From assembly GCA_023428425.1 (NCBI GenBank), contig JAEYYP010000292.1, forward strand, positions 1 to 8,711: 8,711 nucleotides of DNA, read 5' to 3'. A program made the translations under genes and the position numbers. The stretch is from Pseudomonadota bacterium. Its GTDB lineage: Bacteria > Pseudomonadota > Alphaproteobacteria > Rhizobiales > Devosiaceae. The notes under the pieces were generated by a model. The model was given only the letters and a program-made list of their open reading frames with translations. It did no database searches and had not been told where the DNA came from. Shown here one piece after another: positions 5,496-8,711 of the stretch (positions are counted from its first letter, which is position 1; the number at the start of each line of letters is the position of its first letter).

Positions 5496-7379
5496 TCACG
5501 GCCCCTCCCAAATCTCCACCAGCGCCCGGAACCGGCCAGCCATATCCGCCACCGCTTCGGCGTCCGTCATCGCGCCAGCAAACCACGCCTTGGCCGCGTC
5601 GGCAAAGATGGTCCGGCCGACCGCGAAGCCCCGCACCGTGCGCGAGGATTTCGCCGCCGCGAACGCCCGCGCCAGTTCGTCCTGCGGCGCTTCCAGTCCC
5701 AGCAGCACCACGCCGCGGCAGAGCGGGTCGCGCGTCTCGATCACTTGGTCGATCGCCTCCCAGGCGCCGGCTTCGGTCTGCGGCTCGAGCTTCCACCAAT
5801 CCGGTTTCAGCCCGGCATCGTAGAGTTCCGCCAGCGCCCGCGCTGCGGTCTCGCCATCCACCGGCCCGGCCTTCGACGCGATCACCTCGATCAGGATATC
5901 GCGGCCGACCTTCCGTGCGGCGTCGTAGGCCGCGCGCAACCTCGAGAGCTGCACGCCCTTCATCGAGGGCAGGTCGTCCGGATGCCAGAAGCACAGCACC
6001 TTGAGCACATGGTCCACCGGCCACTCGGCGATCCGGCTGCCCACGTCGGGCGAGAACTCGAACTCGAGCGGACGGCTGCCGGGCAGTTCCAGCGGCCGGG
6101 CGATCCAGAAATCCTTGGGCGCATCGAACAGCGCCTCGCGTCCCCACTTGTCGTCAAGCAGCATGCCGAAGCCCGGCCGTCCGCCCGCCACCTCAACCGC
6201 CGCCTGCACCGCCAGCCGCTTGAACGCCGGGATACGGTCGGCCGCGTCGCCCGCCACGTCCTCGATCTGCTTGCGGTGGTCGATGGCGAAGGCCATCAGC
6301 CTGGGCCACTGCTTCCGGCGCGTCGTCGCCCAGTGCAGGTGGTTCAGCGCCTCGTCCTTGCGCAGGGCCCGCTCGGAGCTGCCGTGCTCGAGGAAGTACG
6401 AAAGCTCGGTCCAGCTGGGATATTCCGGCGCGCACAGCAGCCGGCTCACCGCGAAGGCGCCGCAGGCATTGGCCCAGGTCGCCGAGGTCGCATGATCCTC
6501 ACCCTTCAGCCAGCCCCGCAGGAAGCCCGACATGAAGGCGTCGCCGGCCCCGAGTACGTTGTAGATCTCGATCGGGAACCCCTGTCCCACGATCCCCGCC
6601 TCGAGGTCGTCGGGGATGTCGCCGTCATAGACGATGCAGCCCTTGGCGCCCCGCTTCAGCACCACGGTCGCGCCCGATACCGCCCGGATCGCCTTCAGCG
6701 CCGACAGCAGGTCGCTCTCGCCCCCGGCGATCAGTACCTCCTCCTCGGTGCCGACGATCAGGTCGCAGTCGACGAGAATCGGCTTGATCTTGCTCGTCAC
6801 ATAGTCCGACTTCACGTAGCGCTCGAACCCGGCCGCGTGCCCGGCCAGCCCCCAGAGGTTCGGGCGGTAGTCGATGTCGAACACCACCTTGCGGCCGGCC
6901 GCCTTCGCCGCACGGATCGCCTTGAGCTGCGCCTTCTCGGCGTTCTCGGTGGAAAAATGCGTCCCCGTCACCACGATGGCGCCGGCCGACGCGATGAACG
7001 CCTCGTCGATATCGCCCTCGTCGAGCGCCATGTCGGCGCAGTCGGTGCGGTAGAAGATCATCGGCGAGACGCCTTCGGCCTCCACCGCCAGCAGCACCAG
7101 CGCGGTCAGCCGCTTGTCGTCGGTCCTGAGGCCCGTCGTCGCCACGCCTTCACGCGACAGCTGCTCGCGGATGAAGCCGCCCATCTGCTCGGCGCCCACC
7201 CGCGAGATCAGGGCCGATTTCAGCCCCAGCCGCGCCGTGCCGATCGAAATGTTTGCCGGGCACCCGCCCACAGCTTTGGTGAACGAGCCGATATCCTCGA
7301 GTCGCCCGCCGATCTGCTGGCCGTAAAGGTCCACCGACGAGCGACCGATGGTGATGACATCGAGTACCGTCTCCGCCAT
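5496..7379 (-). CDS. iolC: Bifunctional 5-dehydro-2-deoxygluconokinase / DUF2090 (putative DKGP aldolase) IolC
   Basis: The 627-residue product joins two domains. Residues about 5-325 are a PfkB-family sugar kinase that phosphorylates 5-dehydro-2-deoxy-D-gluconate. They show the PfkB signatures GGCPANISIGTARLG (38-52) and NVLGAGDAF (274-282), with D280 as catalytic base. Residues about 345-627 are a DUF2090 domain with TIM-barrel features: FAIDHRKQIED (364-374), GMLLDDKWG (405-413), VLCFWHPDD (461-469), DWWKLEP (527-533) and FAVGRTIF (585-592). Such fusions are annotated as kinase/5-dehydro-2-deoxyphosphogluconate aldolase, the second activity replacing the separate IolJ aldolase. I chose the ATG at 7379-7377, preceded by GGGGGAGG. 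A longer reading to 7478 would run through the operator and promoter. It is the first gene of the operon and intact. The kinase assignment is firm; the aldolase role is from family knowledge. Confidence 0.93.
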   Translation of the reverse strand: MAETVLDVITIGRSSVDLYGQQIGGRLEDIGSFTKAVGGCPANISIGTARLGLKSALISRVGAEQMGGFIREQLSREGVATTGLRTDDKRLTALVLLAVEAEGVSPMIFYRTDCADMALDEGDIDEAFIASAGAIVVTGTHFSTENAEKAQLKAIRAAKAAGRKVVFDIDYRPNLWGLAGHAAGFERYVKSDYVTSKIKPILVDCDLIVGTEEEVLIAGGESDLLSALKAIRAVSGATVVLKRGAKGCIVYDGDIPDDLEAGIVGQGFPIEIYNVLGAGDAFMSGFLRGWLKGEDHATSATWANACGAFAVSRLLCAPEYPSWTELSYFLEHGSSERALRKDEALNHLHWATTRRKQWPRLMAFAIDHRKQIEDVAGDAADRIPAFKRLAVQAAVEVAGGRPGFGMLLDDKWGREALFDAPKDFWIARPLELPGSRPLEFEFSPDVGSRIAEWPVDHVLKVLCFWHPDDLPSMKGVQLSRLRAAYDAARKVGRDILIEVIASKAGPVDGETAARALAELYDAGLKPDWWKLEPQTEAGAWEAIDQVIETRDPLCRGVVLLGLEAPQDELARAFAAAKSSRTVRGFAVGRTIFADAAKAWFAGAMTDAEAVADMAGRFRALVEIWEGP

Positions 7380-7413
7380 GATCCTCCCCCGCTGGACAGC
7401 TTCTGTTCGCCGT

Positions 7414-7442
7414 TGTATCCCATCGCCCCGATGAAACGTCAA
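7414..7442 (-). promoter_or_regulatory. Candidate sigma-70-type promoter of the iolC operon
   Basis: On the minus strand, TTGACG (7442-7437, five of six consensus bases) is followed after exactly 17 nt by GATACA (7419-7414, three of six). This would start transcription near 7407 and leave a leader of about 28 nt before the iolC ATG. A weaker alternative is TTGGTC (7503-7498) with TATGGA (7479-7474) at 18-nt spacing; its -10 would overlap the IolR-type palindrome. The sequence alone does not decide between them. Confidence 0.4.
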
Positions 7443-7462
7443 TTCCGAAACCGACGAACTTT

Positions 7463-7476
7463 GGAATGAACGTTCC
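7463..7476. promoter_or_regulatory. Putative IolR operator, GGAA-N6-TTCC palindrome
   Basis: The sequence GGAA TGAACG TTCC is a palindrome with arms at 7463-7466 and 7473-7476; one further T/A pair on each side extends it to 7462-7477. A GGAA-N6-TTCC motif is, as I recall from work on Sinorhizobium meliloti, the recognition sequence of IolR, the RpiR-family repressor that controls inositol genes there. Its place in the divergent region between iolC and iolG suggests that one site controls both transcripts. Binding is inferred; iolR itself is not in the window. Confidence 0.7.
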
Positions 7477-7579
7477 ATAGCAGGTTTGCTGCACGGCGAC
7501 CAAAGTCCCCATGCTCGACACAGATGACCCCCTCGTTGTGAGCGGTGTTCACTTTGTCAGGGTTGGCAGGGTTTTGGTC

Positions 7580-7597
7580 TCTGCCGGTGCTGGCAGA
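7580..7597. promoter_or_regulatory. Dyad TCTGCC-N6-GGCAGA upstream of iolG, possible second operator
   Basis: This is a perfect 6-bp inverted repeat with a 6-nt spacer, located 48 nt before the iolG start. A pair of direct CAGGGTT repeats (7558-7564 and 7567-7573) lies just before it. The arm length and spacing would suit a dimeric regulator, or a small hairpin in the iolG leader. I do not recognise the motif. Short dyads occur by chance in GC-rich DNA, so this is weak. I could not assign a -35/-10 pair for iolG with confidence. Confidence 0.25.
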
Positions 7598-7645
7598 AGT
7601 TCATGGCCTACGCACACACTTTCATAGGTTCTGGGGGCAACTCAC

Positions 7646-8632
7646 GTGACAAAATTCGGAATTCTGGGTGCCGGCCGGATCGGCAAGGTGCACGCGGCAA
7701 CTATCGCCAGGTCGGCCAACGCCACGGTCGCCTACGTGGCCGATGCCATGCCCGATGCAGCCGCGGCGCTGGCGCAGTCGGTTGGCGCCAGCGTGAAATC
7801 GGTCGACGAGATCATCGCGTCCGATGTCGATGCCGTGCTCATCGCCACTCCCACCGACACCCATGCCGACCTCATCGAGCAGGCGGCACGGGCCGGCAAG
7901 GCCATCCTCTGCGAAAAGCCTGTGTCGCTGTCGGTCGAGCGCATCGAGGCGCTGCTGCCCGTAGTCGAGAAGGCCGGCGTGCCGCTGATGATCGGCTTCA
8001 ATCGCCGCTTCGACCCCAATTTCCAGGCGCTGCAGAGCCGCATCACGCAAGGCGAGATCGGCGATGTCGAGCTCGTCACCATCATCTCGCGCGATCCGGC
8101 GCCGCCGCCGGTCAGCTACATCGCCCGCTCGGGCGGCCTGTTCCGCGACATGATGATCCACGATTTCGACATGGCCCGCTTCCTCGTCGGCGAGGATTTC
8201 GTCACCGTCCATGCGCTCGGTTCGGCGCTGGTCGACAAGGGCATTGGCGAGGCCGGTGACGTCGATACCGCCTCGGTGCAGATGCAGACCGCCTCGGGCA
8301 AGATCGCCGTCATCACCAACTCGCGCCGCGCTACCTATGGCTACGACCAGCGCATCGAGGCGCATGGGTCGAAGGGCATGCTGCGGGCGGGCAATGTCCA
8401 CATGACCACGGTCGAGCGCGCCGACGGCGCGGGCATCACCGCCGACGTGATCCAGAACTTCTTCATCGACCGCTACGTCGCCGCCTACGCCAACGAGGTG
8501 AACACCTTCATCGCCGCCATGCAGTCGGGCAAGACGCCGACCCCGTCGGGCTACGACGGCCTCCAGGCCCAGAAACTGGCCGAGGCCGCGACCAGGAGCG
8601 CCCAGACCGGGCAGGCGGTCAAAGTCCAGTAG
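7646..8632 (+). CDS. iolG: Inositol 2-dehydrogenase IolG (Gfo/Idh/MocA family)
   Basis: IolG oxidises myo-inositol to 2-keto-myo-inositol with NAD+, the entry step of the pathway. In rhizobia the gene is also called idhA. The 328-residue product is of normal length. It begins with a Rossmann fold carrying G8-x-G10-x-x-G13 in FGILGAGRIGKVHA. ATPTDTHADLIEQAA follows at 67-81, then the family E90-K91-P92 motif with the catalytic lysine. D168 and H172 in GGLFRDMMIHDFDMARFL match the catalytic Asp and His known from Bacillus IolG. The start is GTG at 7646, with GGGGGC about 8 nt upstream. The first beta strand begins at residue 3 and there is no early in-frame ATG, so the GTG is well supported. 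It is divergent from iolC and shares its regulatory region. Specificity for myo- over scyllo-inositol is inferred from context, as Gfo/Idh/MocA enzymes vary. Confidence 0.93.
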   Translation: MTKFGILGAGRIGKVHAATIARSANATVAYVADAMPDAAAALAQSVGASVKSVDEIIASDVDAVLIATPTDTHADLIEQAARAGKAILCEKPVSLSVERIEALLPVVEKAGVPLMIGFNRRFDPNFQALQSRITQGEIGDVELVTIISRDPAPPPVSYIARSGGLFRDMMIHDFDMARFLVGEDFVTVHALGSALVDKGIGEAGDVDTASVQMQTASGKIAVITNSRRATYGYDQRIEAHGSKGMLRAGNVHMTTVERADGAGITADVIQNFFIDRYVAAYANEVNTFIAAMQSGKTPTPSGYDGLQAQKLAEAATRSAQTGQAVKVQ

Positions 8633-8641
8633 CCGCGTCTT

Positions 8642-8704
8642 GACGCCCCCTCCACCAGCCTGCGGCTGGTCCCCCTCCCCCGTGGCTTCGCCACAGTGGA
8701 GGAC
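8642..8704. repeat. Palindromic repeat, family 3, copy b (downstream of iolG)
   Basis: This is the second copy of the element at 3342-3404, in the same plus-strand orientation, starting 9 nt after the iolG stop. Here the first hairpin is perfect: ACCAGCC (8654-8660) with GGCTGGT (8664-8670). The second is GTGGC-TTC-GCCAC (8682-8694), and the outer stem is CCTCC (8649-8653) with GGAGG (8698-8702). It could end or protect the iolG transcript. There is no T-run, so it is not a standard intrinsic terminator. It may continue past the window edge. Confidence 0.75.
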
Positions 8705-8711
8705 CACGGGT

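Noticed and set aside
2111..7469. Three very long plus-strand open frames (2111-3883, 3367-5823 and 5298-7469; 590, 818 and 723 codons)
   Set aside because: They lie antisense to iolE, iolD and iolC, are rich in Arg, His and Pro, show no family motif, and lack fitting ribosome sites. They are a by-product of high-GC codon use on the opposite strand.
7380..7478. N-terminal extension of IolC by 33 residues
   Set aside because: It would place coding sequence over the operator and the TTGACG promoter box. The ATG at 7379 has a strong ribosome site and begins the PfkB fold at the expected distance.

Overview
The window reads as chromosomal DNA of a high-GC alphaproteobacterium of the Hyphomicrobiales (Rhizobiales), possibly Devosia-like. 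The evidence is the high GC content, the kinase-DUF2090 fusion form of IolC, an inositol operator of the type described in rhizobia, and intergenic palindromic repeats of a style common in that order. The genus is an inference; no rRNA or marker gene is present.

Layout. On the minus strand at the left edge lies the N-terminal part of a BrnT-type toxin gene (1-182). It sits 34 bp behind a complete purU, formyltetrahydrofolate deformylase (217-1068). A 300-bp non-coding stretch (1069-1368) holds two opposed copies of a palindromic repeat. Then comes a minus-strand myo-inositol catabolic operon, transcribed from right to left: iolC (7379-5496), iolD (5298-3454), iolE (3316-2396), a 78-codon two-helix membrane protein gene (2383-2147) and iolB (2166-1369). 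iolG (7646-8632) is divergent on the plus strand. The 266-bp divergent region carries a GGAA-N6-TTCC palindrome, the operator type reported for the RpiR-family repressor IolR of Sinorhizobium.

How the genes work together. IolG oxidises myo-inositol to 2-keto-myo-inositol and IolE dehydrates it. IolD opens the ring to 5-deoxy-glucuronate and IolB isomerises this to 5-dehydro-2-deoxygluconate. The kinase half of IolC phosphorylates that product. The C-terminal DUF2090 half probably cleaves it to dihydroxyacetone phosphate and malonate semialdehyde. iolA, iolR and the inositol transporter are not in the window. The small membrane protein is the only operon member without an assignable step.

Three families of short palindromic repeats occupy the gaps between purU and iolB, iolE and iolD, and iolD and iolC, and the DNA behind iolG. 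I see no CRISPR array, tRNA, rRNA, insertion sequence or phage gene. I found no convincing new multi-gene system. The points most worth a second look are the small membrane protein, the operator, and the repeat structures inside the operon.
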